A stretch of DNA of 64,000 bases from Excoecaria cochinchinensis (GCA_947683425.1 CANTUQ010000043.1:7635501-7699500), one strand, 5' to 3'. Positions 11,035 through 21,242 are shown, counted from the first letter of the stretch. The notes: generated from the sequence alone by a model not told the origin. Program-made: numbers and translations.

Positions 11035-12207
11035 ATGATACATAAGTTACCTACTCAGTTCATATCCTTAGAAGGGGTGTTGTACAAAAGACGGTCAGAT
11101 GGGATCCAGCTCAGGTGCTTGAATGAAAGAGAAGCACGCAAGATAATGGAAGAAACCCATGCAGGTGTCTGTGGGGCCCACATGAATGGTTTGACCTTGG
11201 CCAAGAAGATCATGAGACAAGGCTTTTATTGGCTTACGATAGACACTGATTGCTCGAAGTATGTCAAACAATGTCAGTTGTGCCAACAGTACGCAGACCT
11301 GAGACACCTGCCGGTATCAGAGCTACATAATCTGACATCACCTTGGCCGTTTGCTGCTTGGGGGATAGATATCATTGGAGAGATTCGCCCTACGGCGTCC
11401 AATGGGCATAGATACATCATAGTCGCGATCGACTATTTCACCAAATGGGTCGAGGCAGAATCCTTCAAGAAAATTAACGCAAGGGACATGGCCAAGTTCA
11501 TAGAGAGGAATTTGATCTGCAGATATGGCCTCCCTCATCACATAGTGTCTGATAATGGGGTGCAGTTCATGGGAGAAACCAGAAAACTTCTCGAGAAATA
11601 TGGTGTTGAGCATCATAAATCCTCTCCCTACCGACCGTAAGCGAATGGAGCAGTAGAGGCCGCCAATAAGAATGTGAAGAAGATCCTGTCCAAGATGGTC
11701 CAAACCTACAAGGACTGGGCTGAAAAGTTACCCTTTGCCCTGTGGGGATACAGAATGACGGTAAGGGCATCTACAGGCGCTACACCATTTTCCCTGGTAT
11801 ACGGAACAGAAGCAGTATTGCCAATAGAGATAGAACTTAAATCACTAAGGGTGGTCATGGAGGCCAAAATCCCGGAAGCCGAATGGGCGCAGTAGAGGTT
11901 GCAGCACTTGAACTTACTGGATGAGAGTAGGCTGAAAGCTTATTATCATAATCAGATATACCAGAAGAGATTGGCGAGAACTTTCGGAAAGAAAGTGAGG
12001 AAGCATCCGCTGAAAGAAGGGGACTTGGTGTTCAAACAGATGAGGCCAGGGATACCAGACATCAGGGGGAAATTCAGACCTACCTGGGAAGGGCCTTATA
12101 TCCTTAAGAAGCTGCTGTCCAAAGGAGCTGCAATCTTGTCAGATAGTGATGGGAACGAATTCAAAGAGCCGATCAATGTCGACAGACTCAAAAGGTTCCA
12201 CGGCTAA
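11035..12207 (+). pseudogene. Integrase of element B
   Basis: HHCC zinc domain (HAGVCGAH, then CSKYVKQCQLC), followed by the catalytic core with the DDE triad: WGIDIIGEI, HIVSDNGVQF and GAVEAANKN. TAG at 11029 precedes it, TAA at 11638 (after SPYRP) lies between the second D and the E, and TAG at 11893 sits near the C-terminal domain. The frame is otherwise uninterrupted to the terminal stop after RLKRFHG at about 12205. The C-terminal part contains the GPY-like sequence WEGPYILKKLL. No chromodomain follows, as expected for Tat. It would insert cDNA into the genome. Confidence 0.9.
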
Positions 12208-12596
12208 AGACCAAAATGAAAAGAAGAGAATAAAATGCCCCGCAAGTCGAAAACCGAAAAAAGGCGGCTATGCTAAAATTGGGCGCCTCGACAGGGTGAA
12301 AACCGAAAAAAGGCATCCTATGCAAAAATTAGAGGCATGAGAGAAAATGTCCGATCGTGAAAACCCGAGAGGGCCGATTGGTAACAGGAGTTGATACTGT
12401 TAAAATTTGGTTTCATGTATTGACAGCGCATAAGCAGCTGAGTAAATGCCAAAACTGATCATGTATGCTGAAATTATATGGAAATATACACAAAACTCGT
12501 GAAATAAGATGAATATTATTCTTTTCACTTTCGTCATTCTCTAGTTCTGCATTAAAAAGAAATGTAGAACCAAAAGAAATACACATATAGGCTAAG
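12208..12596 (+). other. Spacer after integrase with GTGAAAACC-type repeats
   Basis: Noncoding. It contains three spaced copies of a word like GTGAAAACCGAAAAAAGGC (about 12245-12380). The same block is recognisable in D at 62100-62240. The region lies between the convergent 3' ends of pol (plus) and the antisense gene (minus), so it probably holds 3'-end signals for both (inference). Confidence 0.6.
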
Positions 12597-13906
12597 CTAA
12601 GTCCTGCTGCTGCTCTCGCCGATCAGATGCTTGAGCCCTCGGGTCCTGTTATCAGAGGCTGGACTAAGGATCCACTTCTTGTACTCGCTAGTCGAAGATG
12701 CAGAATGATTGCCAAACCTCGGGATAACGGTCTTCATGGGTAGTCTACCCCATAGCTCATGATACCGAGAAGCAAACGCGGCCGAGAGATCTCCTCCTCG
12801 GAAGGACAGGGGAACCCTCACTATATCCTGGGTCATCCTGAGCTGTCGTGTACATCGAGAGGTGATGCAGAAGGTGGCCTGACGGAGGCCGCAGAGGGGA
12901 ACACAACCCGATGGCCCGTCGATGACTGCATGAGACAGCGGGAGCCAGGCGGATGTAAAGCTGATATCGTCGTCCGACAGCTCGCCAAACCTGGTAATGC
13001 CTTCACCAGCGGTGATACACCCGTACAGTCGTTGACGAGGCAAGAAGTGGCTCAGCGAGTACTGGGGGGTAACGCGAGGGGGTGGTTCAGACAACATCTT
13101 CAGTTTTTCCTGTAGCCAGATCTGAAAAAAAAAAAAAAAGAAGCCGTTGGGGTAAGTAGGGTTTACTTCAGGCAAAAATAAGGCACAGGGTTGTGTGAAA
13201 ATCCGAAAGGACGCACCTCCCGCTAAGAAAAGCTAGTGTGAAAATCCATGAGGGACGCACTACCTTTAAAATAATGACGTACCTGGAGTAATAAGGGGCT
13301 GCCGGCAAAGGTTGTAGTGGACCCAGAGCTCACAGCGTCCAAGCCCAGGATAGTTTCAGCCAGGACAAGTGGTAGGGGTGACAGTCCCAGATGAAAGTCG
13401 CTCAGGACTCCGAACAGACGAGAGTCACCTGTCAAACCTCCTGGAACAACGGTAAGGAAGTTCACCATGCAGAATAAGAATGTGATGCTTACCCGGTAAG
13501 TGGGGATGTCAGTGAACCGATCCAGAGCCTCGATCAGTGGCTCCAAAGAAAAGGAAGAGCCCAGAGGAATCAGCCGGTTGGCCTCCGAGGAAGATATGCC
13601 CAGGGCCAGGGCTGCATCCCGGGTCTGGAATAGGCCACAGCGGGGGACGCAAGGCAGAGCGCTAGGAGGGAACCGTGCTCCCAGAATGGAAGCTAACTCT
13701 TCAGGCAAAGGGCACAGTTCCTGATAGGTGAATTGGAAAACATGGAACCGGGGGTTCCAGAAGTGGGTCGCCGCTAGGAGGAGGTTCTGGTCGATTTTCA
13801 CCCGGCACAGGTATTTCAGCCCAGACAAAGAGGAAAGGGCGCCTTCTCCCCAAGTGTGTTTGTCATCTAAGATACAATGCATCCTTTGGGCAAGAGGAGA
13901 AGACAT
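12597..13906 (-). CDS. Antisense two-exon gene, DUF7745-like protein
   Basis: Minus-strand gene inside B. Exon 1 is 13906-13283 and exon 2 is 13121-12597, with a 161-bp intron. The donor is CCAG/GTACGT (GT at 13282-13281). The acceptor is a T-tract then CAG (13124-13122). Splicing is in phase 0 and joins GSPLLLQ to IWLQEKLKM, giving about 382 residues without a stop. The pattern FWNPRFHVFQFTYQELCPLP, LAETILGLD and LLLQ/IWLQEKL matches my knowledge of DUF7745, a domain related to the plant mobile domain and found in plant mobile elements. I chose the ATG at 13906 because upstream codons run through the dyad array. A TATA box lies 60 bp upstream (13966-13972). Antisense extra ORFs are known in Tat elements; their function is unknown. 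It is the best-preserved ORF of B. Confidence 0.75.
13122..13282 (-). other. Intron of the antisense gene with repeated hairpin words
   Basis: 161 bp, GT...AG, ending in a long T tract. It contains two copies of GTGCGTCC...GGATTTTCAC-type words that can fold on themselves. The same intron is recognisable in C (about 36330-36593, plus strand) and D (about 62570-62850, minus strand) with extra copies of the word, although exon 1 is largely lost there. Confidence 0.7.
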
Positions 13907-13965
13907 TTTGAGAAAGATGAAGGACTCAAGATGTGGGAAAATGAAGAGACAAAAATTTTGCAAGA

Positions 13966-14217
13966 TTTTATAGGCAAGCGTCACCGACGGCCTGCACATC
14001 TCTTTACAGGGACGGCCTAACTGCCTCTCTAAAGAGACGGCCTGCCCGCCTCTACACAGGGACGGCATGCCCGTCGGAGGGAAGTCCACCTGGCAGACGC
14101 ATACGTCAGCATTGCATTCATCACGTGCATTAACTAGCATTTATTGCTCGACAGACGGCCAGCCCGTCGGTCGCTTCTACAGACGACCAGCCCGTCGGTC
14201 ACGAAATCCTATATAAG
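13966..14217. promoter_or_regulatory. Putative bidirectional internal promoter of B
   Basis: A CG-rich dyad array (about 13981-14203) with repeats such as AGACGGCCAGCCCGTCGGT is flanked by two outward TATA boxes. On the minus strand TATAAAA lies at 13972-13966, 60 bp before the antisense ATG. On the plus strand TATATAAG lies at 14210-14217, upstream of the sense ORF. The same dyads stand before the TATA box of B's LTR (3745-3992). The layout suggests one shared regulatory block firing both extra genes. Promoter activity itself is inference. Confidence 0.65.
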
Positions 14218-15112
14218 GGCGAGTGACAGACAGTGCAAACGCTGCTGTCCCTTTCTTTTTCCTCTCTCAAACGATTTCTTAGCATTTTTTAGCGGTTTTT
14301 AAAGCTTTTCTTCTTATTTTTTCGCGATTTCTTCATATTTTCGCATTCTACACTCACCGGGTGCTCGGATATTTATATTTCTTCAGTTTCTACACTCCTC
14401 GGGATTCCAAGTAAGTAAATAACTACTTTTTTTTTAATTTTATTCAATTTATTTTTACATATCTTCTTCTTTTAACTTTAAAAAAGATTAAGAAGTTTTA
14501 GATGCTGTAGGAATTTAGGGAGAATGCTGCCCATTTTTCTATATCATTTTAGTGCAATTAAATTTGAACTTTTGCATGATCACATAGAAATAGAATTTTT
14601 CTATAACTTTGGTGCTTTAGAAGTAGACAATCTGTAATGCACTATTCTGTACATACTGCTTTTGTGGCCTGAGGCCATTATTTTGTGTTATTAGGGGCAC
14701 ACTCTTGCCGGGGTGCGCCCCATTTACATGTGTGTGTTATTCTTGAGGCCTGAGGCCTATATTTTTGCCTTTTCGTGCAGGAGGTTGGGCATATCCCTGC
14801 CGGGGTGCTGCCCAAATTTTTATTATTTATTCTAGAATTGAATATTTTTCATGTATAATGCATGCCTCGGGACCTAGAAGGCCCATTTCCTTTACTCGTT
14901 TCAAATTATTTGTATGCTAATTGCATATTGTTTTTGCCTTGATATGTGCAAAGCATGTGGGCAACCTTTGCCCTTTTCATTTATTATCTTTTTTCTATCT
15001 TATTTTTGGGTCGCCGTTACCCTGGTGAGGCCTAAATCGGCTTTCACCTTGAAAATAAATTTAAGAAAATTTGTTTTGCGATTTTCAATATTTAACCTAT
15101 TCCTTTTGCAGG
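14218..15112 (+). other. 5' untranslated exon and intron of the sense extra ORF
   Basis: After the TATA box at 14210 comes a T/C-rich leader, then a donor AA/GTAAGTAA (GT at 14411). The acceptor CCTTTTGCAG ends at 15111, two bases before the ATG (15113). This gives a 701-bp 5'-UTR intron. Inside it, GAGGCCTGAGGCC and TTGCCGGGGTGC-type words each occur twice. Gene-like 5'-UTR splicing fits independent expression from the internal promoter. Confidence 0.6.
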
Positions 15113-17140
15113 ATGCCTCCTATACGTAGAGCACCGCAGGCCCAGCCTGAGCTTGTGGCTCCGGATTGGATGGATGATGAGTCGGCTCAGAGCTATAGGG
15201 CGCTGGCTCAGGTAGAGTTTCGGGCCAGCCGTTTTGTATCTCACCCATTGCTAGAGGCCCTAGGATTGGCCCCAGAGTTTGATCTACTTGCCGAGGGTGC
15301 TGGTTGGACGGAGTTCCTTGAGCCCTCCTTCCAGACATTCCCAGAGGCTACCCGCCAGGTCTTGGCCACTCTCCGCTATGCTGGCTTTCAGAGTGCAGAT
15401 ACCGACCCGGGGGTGATCCAGTTTTGGTTTGATGGCGACCATTTTAATATCACCAGGCAGAGGTTTGCTCAGGCCATGGGGCTCCCTAGAGAGGAGGGGT
15501 CGAGATCCTGCGGCGAGCGGTGAGACGCGCCCATTGGGCGGCCATTGCCATACCAGGAGTGTTGTACGATCACGATACAGCGAAGAGCACCGTACTGGTG
15601 TCTCAGGCACTCCGGTATTTGCACAGAGTGCTTTCCAGTTCGTACCTCGGTCGAGCTGGTAATCCAGGGTCGCTTAACTCGGCCGAGATCTGGAGCCTCT
15701 GGGTTATGGTGGCAGGCCAACGTCTCAACATTAGCCACGAGATCTTGGCCAACTTGACCAGAGTCAGCAGAGGGATGACGCCGGTGGTGATGGTAGGAGG
15801 AGTCATCACCCGTTTGCTTTTGAGACTGGGGGTTAACCCCGAGAGGTTGAGAGGACCCTTGCCGGAGGGGATCCATGTAGACGCCGCGGCGGCAGTGCAG
15901 ATGGGGATGATCGCCCCAATATCTGGCCAGGCAGAGGCTTACAGGGTATTGACCATCCATGAGACCCGGCAGATGTTCAACCTTCCACCCTTGGGGGCAG
16001 ATCCTGATCACCCAGAGCACCAGGAGGAGCAGCCTCCACAGCCAGAGCCACAGCCAGATCCTCAGCCAGAGCCTCAGCCACAGCCCCAGCCTCAGCCGGA
16101 GCATCAGCCTCCTCAGCCTCCTCAGCTGCAGACGGTGCCTCCACCACAGCAGCAGGAGCCACCTAGGACCCCCTCGGACTTTGACTTTGAGATCACGATG
16201 GACGACCTCTTTGCTGCTTCACCGGCATCCAGAGCGCCGACTCCAGTCCCATCACCGAGTGCCAGGATACAGAGGTCTATCCACGGGCCCTCCAAGAGAT
16301 ACCATCCGTACTCCCGAGGCGACCCAGGGGCATCCACCTCCTCGGCACCACCACCAGAGCCAGCACCGCAGCAGCCTGTGCAGCCAGACTTCTCTCAGCT
16401 CCCCACCTCTATGTTTACAGCCTTAGAGCTATGGCAGGATGAGAGGGACAGGGCTATCCATGAGAAGTTGGATCACCAGCAGGCTGCCATTCAGGAGCAG
16501 TCCCAGTCGGTGGAGCGTTTGGCTCGGGAGCAGGCGGGCTACATTGAGCATACGACGCAGGAGCAGGCTCGAGCCTGGGATATTTTCAGGGATGAGCAAG
16601 CTCGGACCTTAGGGGCCTTCAGAGGGGAGCAGTTGAGGCTGATTGAGCAGATTGCTCAGGGGCAGAGGGAGTTGAGGCAGCAGCTCGCTCATGATCTGGG
16701 GACGTCACAGGACCAGGCGTCTCAGAGGGTCGATATGACCCTACAGATGATTGATGAGTCACTTGACTCTCTGAGATCCCGCGTCCAGGCGATGGAGGGG
16801 ATACTCCCCCCTCTTTCTCAGACCATGAGGGAGTTTAGGGAGCAGACAGAGCAGAGCCTGGAGTAGAGGAGAAGGGCCGCCAGTGAGCAGACCATTCAGT
16901 TGAGCCAAGCCTTCAGGAAGTTGGGAGACAAGGTTTCTGAGACCTTAGGGTTTATGAGTACCTACACCCAGCCCTTTTTTGATGGCTACGCTCAGATCCG
17001 TTTCAGGCGGGCCCATGATCACGAGGCAGGACCCTCCACAGCTCCGCCACCACCTCCGGCACGTCCACCTCCTCCAGGGACCGTGCATATATCGGATGAC
17101 GAGGATCCCGATGAGCCCTCAGACTACACACCTCTCTGAT
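15113..17140 (+). pseudogene. Sense extra ORF of B: ATHILA ORF1-like, coiled-coil protein
   Basis: It starts ATG at 15113, directly after a splice acceptor, and would give about 675 residues. The N-terminal 250 residues resemble the ATHILA ORF-1/plant transposon protein family (FQTFPEATRQVLATLRYAGF, IQFWFDGDHFNITRQRFAQA, AEIWSLWVMVAGQRLNIS). Next come a Pro/Gln-rich stretch (PQPEPQPQP type, about 16030-16160) and a long Gln/Glu/Arg-rich segment likely to form a coiled coil (about 16420-16930). The C-terminus is Pro-rich then acidic. A one-base shift in a G run at about 15491-15500 moves the frame, and TAG at 16864 interrupts it. Function unknown; extra ORFs of this kind are known in Tat/Athila lineages. 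Confidence 0.7.
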
Positions 17141-17513
17141 CTTCAGGGAGTTATTTTTGTATCTTTTGTATATTTGTATTTTCTATATGCACTGTACAAA
17201 AATGACATTTCTAGTGAAAACTTTTGCTTCATTATTGCATGATCATTCGATTATTAATTGTTTAGTCACATCACAGAAGGTGTATGTCCTCATATTTACT
17301 TATGTGTCGATAAAAATGACAATATAATGAAATAAGACAAAACAAAATGAATTGATGAATGATGATAATCAATAACATCTCAATAAAAAAAATGAATAAA
17401 AGATGAAACATGGCATAGCAAATAAGGCAAAATCGCGCCATCAATAAACAGGATGAAAGATGACCACTCAAGCACGAGCTAACAAAATCTTTCATCACAC
17501 AGGTATAGAGACA
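17141..17513 (+). other. 3' untranslated spacer of B
   Basis: AT-rich sequence after the stop of the sense ORF; I see no gene in it. It leads into the 138-bp tandem repeat. Confidence 0.6.
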
Positions 17514-17990
17514 GACCGAAGCTGTGGTTAGAAAAACACCGCTCTTCACATCGGGATTGTAGCCAGAGAGTGCTGCATCTCACAGTTCGCGCAGCAGCCA
17601 GAGAGTGCTACGCACCTTGCAGATCGGATGGGGGTTAGCAAGGGAACTTCAGATCGAAGCTATGGTTAGAAAAACACCGCTCTTCACATCGGGATTGTAG
17701 CCAGAGAGTGCTGCATCTCACAGTTCACGTGACAGCCAGAGAGTGCTACGCACCTTGCAGATTGGATGGGGGTTAGCAAGGGAACTTCAGATCGAAGCTG
17801 TGGTTAGAAAAACACCGCTCTTCACATCGGGATTGTAGCCAGAGAGTGCTGCAACTCACAGTTCGTGCGGCAGCTAGGGAGTGCTACGTACCTTGCAGAT
17901 CGAGAGGGGGTTAGCAAGGGAACTTCAGATCGAAGTTGCAGTTAGAGAAACACTGCTCTTCGCTTCGAGTTCGTAGCTAGAGAATGCTAC
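17514..17990. repeat. 138-bp tandem repeat in the 3' region of B
   Basis: The word GATCGAAGC (GACCGAAGC in the first copy) starts at 17514, 17652, 17790 and 17928, an exact 138-bp period over three full copies and a decayed fourth. Each unit seems to consist of four related subunits of about 34 bp (for example two with AGCCAGAGAGTGCT). Tat/Ogre 3' regions are known for such variable tandem repeats, which can seed satellite DNA. Confidence 0.85.
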
Positions 17991-18166
17991 GTCTCACCAA
18001 CACCTACAAGTCGGGACAAGATCGGTAGGGGTATCTTCGCATCGCCAAACAAACCGAGACAAGGTCTTCCCGGCAAAAGGCGTGGAAGGTAAGAACCGTC
18101 ATAGGTACGCCTTCTTTCTTTCTGTCCTTTCTCTGAGTTTTGGCTTATCTAGGCGTTTGTGTACTA

Positions 18167-18189
18167 GTTTCCCCAAAACTAGGGGCAAC
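18167..18189 (+). other. Polypurine tract region of B
   Basis: CCCCAAAACTAGGGGCAAC stands directly before the 3' LTR. C has the parallel CCCCAAAATTTGGGGCAAC (inverted, 34849-34870). The purine run is short and interrupted, but the position is right for plus-strand priming. Confidence 0.65.
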
Positions 18190-20234
18190 TGTAAGCACTG
18201 TGTCCCGGAGCGGTCCGGATCAGAGGTTACCCTATGATGAAATCAATGTTCGAGCCTGTATGAGGGGCTGGCTTTGGAGGTTTTAGTCCCGCGTTCCATG
18301 AGAAGTGAGGCTTTTTACAATTCCCGGGCAGAGGGGGAGAAAATAGAGGTTTTTTTCGAGTTAAAAGACTTTTTGTCCTCCACAGACGGCCAGCCCGTCT
18401 GTGAAGTCAGCCCGTCGCTTCGAGTCACCGACGGCTCTAGGTATTTTTCGACGCCCGTCGGAAAATCACCGCCCCTGTCAGAATGCCGCCTGGTTTCCCG
18501 GAGCACGCAACCCTTCCGACGCCTATCGGTAGATGTGGCAGGGCCGTCGGACGAATCCTTGTGTCAGAAGGATTCTTCCGATGCCCGCCTCTATACACTG
18601 ACGCCCGTCGGTCGTGTCTGGCTATAAAAGCTCCGGATTTTCATTTGAAAAGGGGTCAAAAAAATTTTCAGAAGAGGAAACTCTGCCCAATTTCAAGCAC
18701 ATTTTCTCTCTCTTCCAAAAACACTTTTTCTAAAGAAATCTATTGAATCAAGGATCAAATCAATCAAAGGGAACTAAAAGCTAATTAGTTTTCTTTAGAT
18801 TTTGACTCCAAAATCGATTTTCTGAGGGATTGAAGGTGAAATATCTCATTTTCTCTCTTTAATCTTTCATCTTTGCTTCTCGTGGAACGCGCGGGGCTCT
18901 AACCGACACAAGAATCTCACCTGAAGCGATTATCTGAGGGTAAATATTTCGGGTTATTTCTCCATATTTATTTCTCATTTTGTGCAATTTTTGAATATCT
19001 ATCATTATTTTCTTTTATCTTGACTCCCTTATCTCTTTTTGGGATAAAATTCTTTTTTTGACTTTGAAAAGGTTTTTTTTCTCTCCCTCTCCATTCTGTT
19101 TTGTTCGGAGACAAAGGTGACCGACGGGTCATCTTTATCACCGACGCCCGTTGGTCACCCATCTACAGACGCCCCTCCTTGAGTGATAAACGGGCATATC
19201 GGATACCCGAACCGACGCCCGTCGGTCAAACAAGGAAGGCCGTCGGTGGGTTCTGTCTCCCTCCTTTTAAACCATTTTTTATCTCCTCCAAGTCTCCTTG
19301 ACTTCTTATGTGTTAATTTTATGTATATTAACCTCTCTTAACTTTTTGTGAGTGTATATCGGTCCTCCTGGATTATCCCGAGCTTGAGCGGCTATCTACC
19401 ATGTTTGGAGGATCTTGTCCGGTTTAGTTTCCTAATCCTCTTATTTCATTTCTTTTATTGATTATCTTATGTATATGGATGTACTCCTTTCATATCCCGT
19501 TGACGTATAAAAATGACTCAATGGTTTTATATTTAATAAAATGAGGTTTACACAAAATAAGGGTCCAATGCCCTATTTCCATCCAAAAAAAGATCATCAT
19601 AAATAAAAATCCCCAATTTTAATAACGATGCATGTGAGGACCAAAGTCCTCAAAATAAGCAATATCCCGATTTATGCATGCTTCGCACATTTATAAAAGG
19701 GAGTTGTATTCCGCTCCTTGTATTTATTGTAATCTATTGCTTTCATTATTTACTTGATCATTTACGGCTTTCCGAATGTGAATAAATGCGCCTTTTAATC
19801 AACTGCATAGTGTGGAGAGAGAGCGAATTAATGACATTAAAATTTGATCATAAACTAATTGAGGTAGAAATAGATGAGAAATCCCGGACCCAGCTCTGGT
19901 CTTTGGGCTCGAGAGGTTAGAGGTTATCCTCCAAAATACTTCTTGGGTCACGAGGCTTTAAGCGCTAATCCTAGGCTCTTTAGGGTGAGAAGTTCACCTT
20001 CCATGATCCCTCTAGCTGGCCCAAAATGGATACCAAGCGCAGTCTTAGGCTCTCTGAGGCGAGAGTAACTTTCCCAATGTTCTATTGGGTGGCGACTCCA
20101 TGATACCTCCTTATTGCCCAACATAGATGCACTTGCAATTTATTTGCAAGCTGTCAACGGACCCGCAAATGCCCCGATCGCCCACGTGCGGGCGGTCCGA
20201 AAGGGCGGCGCATCGGGATCCGGCGCGCGTCACA
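18190..20234 (+). repeat. 3' LTR of element B
   Basis: 2045 bp, the same length as the 5' LTR. TATAAA lies at 18623-18628. It ends GCGTCACA and is followed by the target duplication AGAAC (20235-20239). Confidence 0.95.
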
Positions 20235-20550
20235 AGAACCTTACTATTTGTAGCTATCCTTTGTCAGGTAGTAGGGGGTGTTACAAATATATATGAGTAT
20301 TTATTTTGGTATGAAATTTATGTATGTGTGTGTTGCAATTTGAGGGAAGAAAATGAGTGTTCAAAATGCAAAACTAGAAGTTGGGATTTCAAATTTTTGA
20401 GCTCAACATTAGAATGACAGACCCTAAACACACCTCCCTGGGCCGAAATCATGATGCCGAAAAATATAGGGAAGGCAGCACATGGCAAATAAGCGCTGCC
20501 ACATGAAAACCATGTGCGTATGGGCAGTGGCGCACCTGCATGCAAACACA

Positions 20551-20578
20551 TGCCAATAATGATGCATCATTATTGGCA
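20551..20578. repeat. Perfect 28-bp palindrome
   Basis: Half-site TGCCAATAATGATG followed at once by its exact reverse complement. In copy 1 (3037-3064) the centre is kept but both outer arms have a mismatch. Confidence 0.85.
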
Positions 20579-20724
20579 AGTGGCCCAATGGGAGCACGCC
20601 ACGTAGATGACAGTGGCCATGCCACGTGGCAGTAAAGTGTCGCCTAGATGCCACTTGGGAGCCAGGTTGCCCAATGTAGGGGTGACACATGGATGATAGT
20701 GGTCATGCCACATGTTAGTACACG

Positions 20725-20752
20725 TGTCAATAATGACATGTTATTATTGACA
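20725..20752. repeat. Near-perfect 28-bp palindrome
   Basis: TGTCAATAATGACA followed by its near reverse complement, with one mismatched pair. The paralogue is at 3211-3238. It shares the CAATAATGA arm with the palindrome 170 bp upstream. Confidence 0.8.
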
Positions 20753-20821
20753 TGTGGTTCTATAAGAAAGAGCTACGTGGATGACAGGTGCCATGTCATG
20801 TTGCAGTGATATATCACCTAG

Positions 20822-21242
20822 ATGCCACATGGTCACCAGATGGACTGATAACATGTCGAGACATGGCAAGTCTGACATGTCACCACATAGCACAAAGAGG
20901 TTGTGACACGTGGTAGAAAAGAAAGGGAGGCACACATGGTCGCGTCTGACCTCCCTTTATCGGTGCGTACGGCATCCTCCAACTACCAAATCAGCTCCAA
21001 TTTTTGGTAAATGAGTTTTTAAAAAAAAATTTATTTGAGTTATTTTGAAAAGTTTTATCCTTACTTATTGATTGACATGTGTTTCAATCATGTGTGCTTA
21101 TACATGACTGTATTAACCACTTAAACTTTCTATAATGTGCTTTTGAAATATTAATAAGGACACCTATGCTTCCTAAACTCCACATGGGATTGCTTTAAGA
21201 AATGCAAGAGTGTAATCAGTAAGCAACATAAGAATGTGAAGG
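20822..21242. other. Unassigned AT-rich stretch
   Basis: Continues the flank with more CACATG/CACGTG words (to about 20940), then AT-rich DNA. No gene recognised. Confidence 0.5.

Larger units (their letters stand above)
3554..20234 (+). mobile_element. Element B: Tat/Ogre-type Ty3/gypsy retrotransposon with extra ORFs
   Basis: Two 2045-bp LTRs (3554-5598 and 18190-20234) start TGTAAGCACT and end GCGTCACA. AGAAC flanks both sides (3549-3553, 20235-20239). The 12.6-kb interior holds a tRNA-Arg-like primer site, gag, pol (RT, RNase H, archaeal-type RNase H, integrase), a spliced antisense ORF, a sense ORF, a 138-bp tandem repeat and a polypurine tract. Dual RNase H and extra ORFs between integrase and 3' LTR are known traits of the Tat lineage. 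I count about 45 LTR-LTR differences by eye (about 2%), mostly transitions, so the insertion is fairly young. The copy is defective: protease is missing and gag-pol has many stops. Confidence 0.95.
20235..20821. repeat. Tandem duplication copy 2, right part
   Basis: Continues 3305-3553 after B. It contains the end of a second partial LTR A (terminus GGGGTGTTACA at about 20275-20285), then flank matching 2771-3304. The flank carries two 28-bp palindromes and repeated words GCCACRTGNCA. From 20821 the sequence departs from copy 1. Confidence 0.85.

Noticed and set aside
13907..14140. N-terminal extension of the antisense protein to the ATG at 14140
   Set aside because: The extension translates the dyad array and the TATA box; the ATG at 13906 gives a normal distance to the TATA box.
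15469..16104. Minus-strand ORF rich in LRLWLW repeats
   Set aside because: Shadow of the Pro/Gln repeat of the sense ORF.
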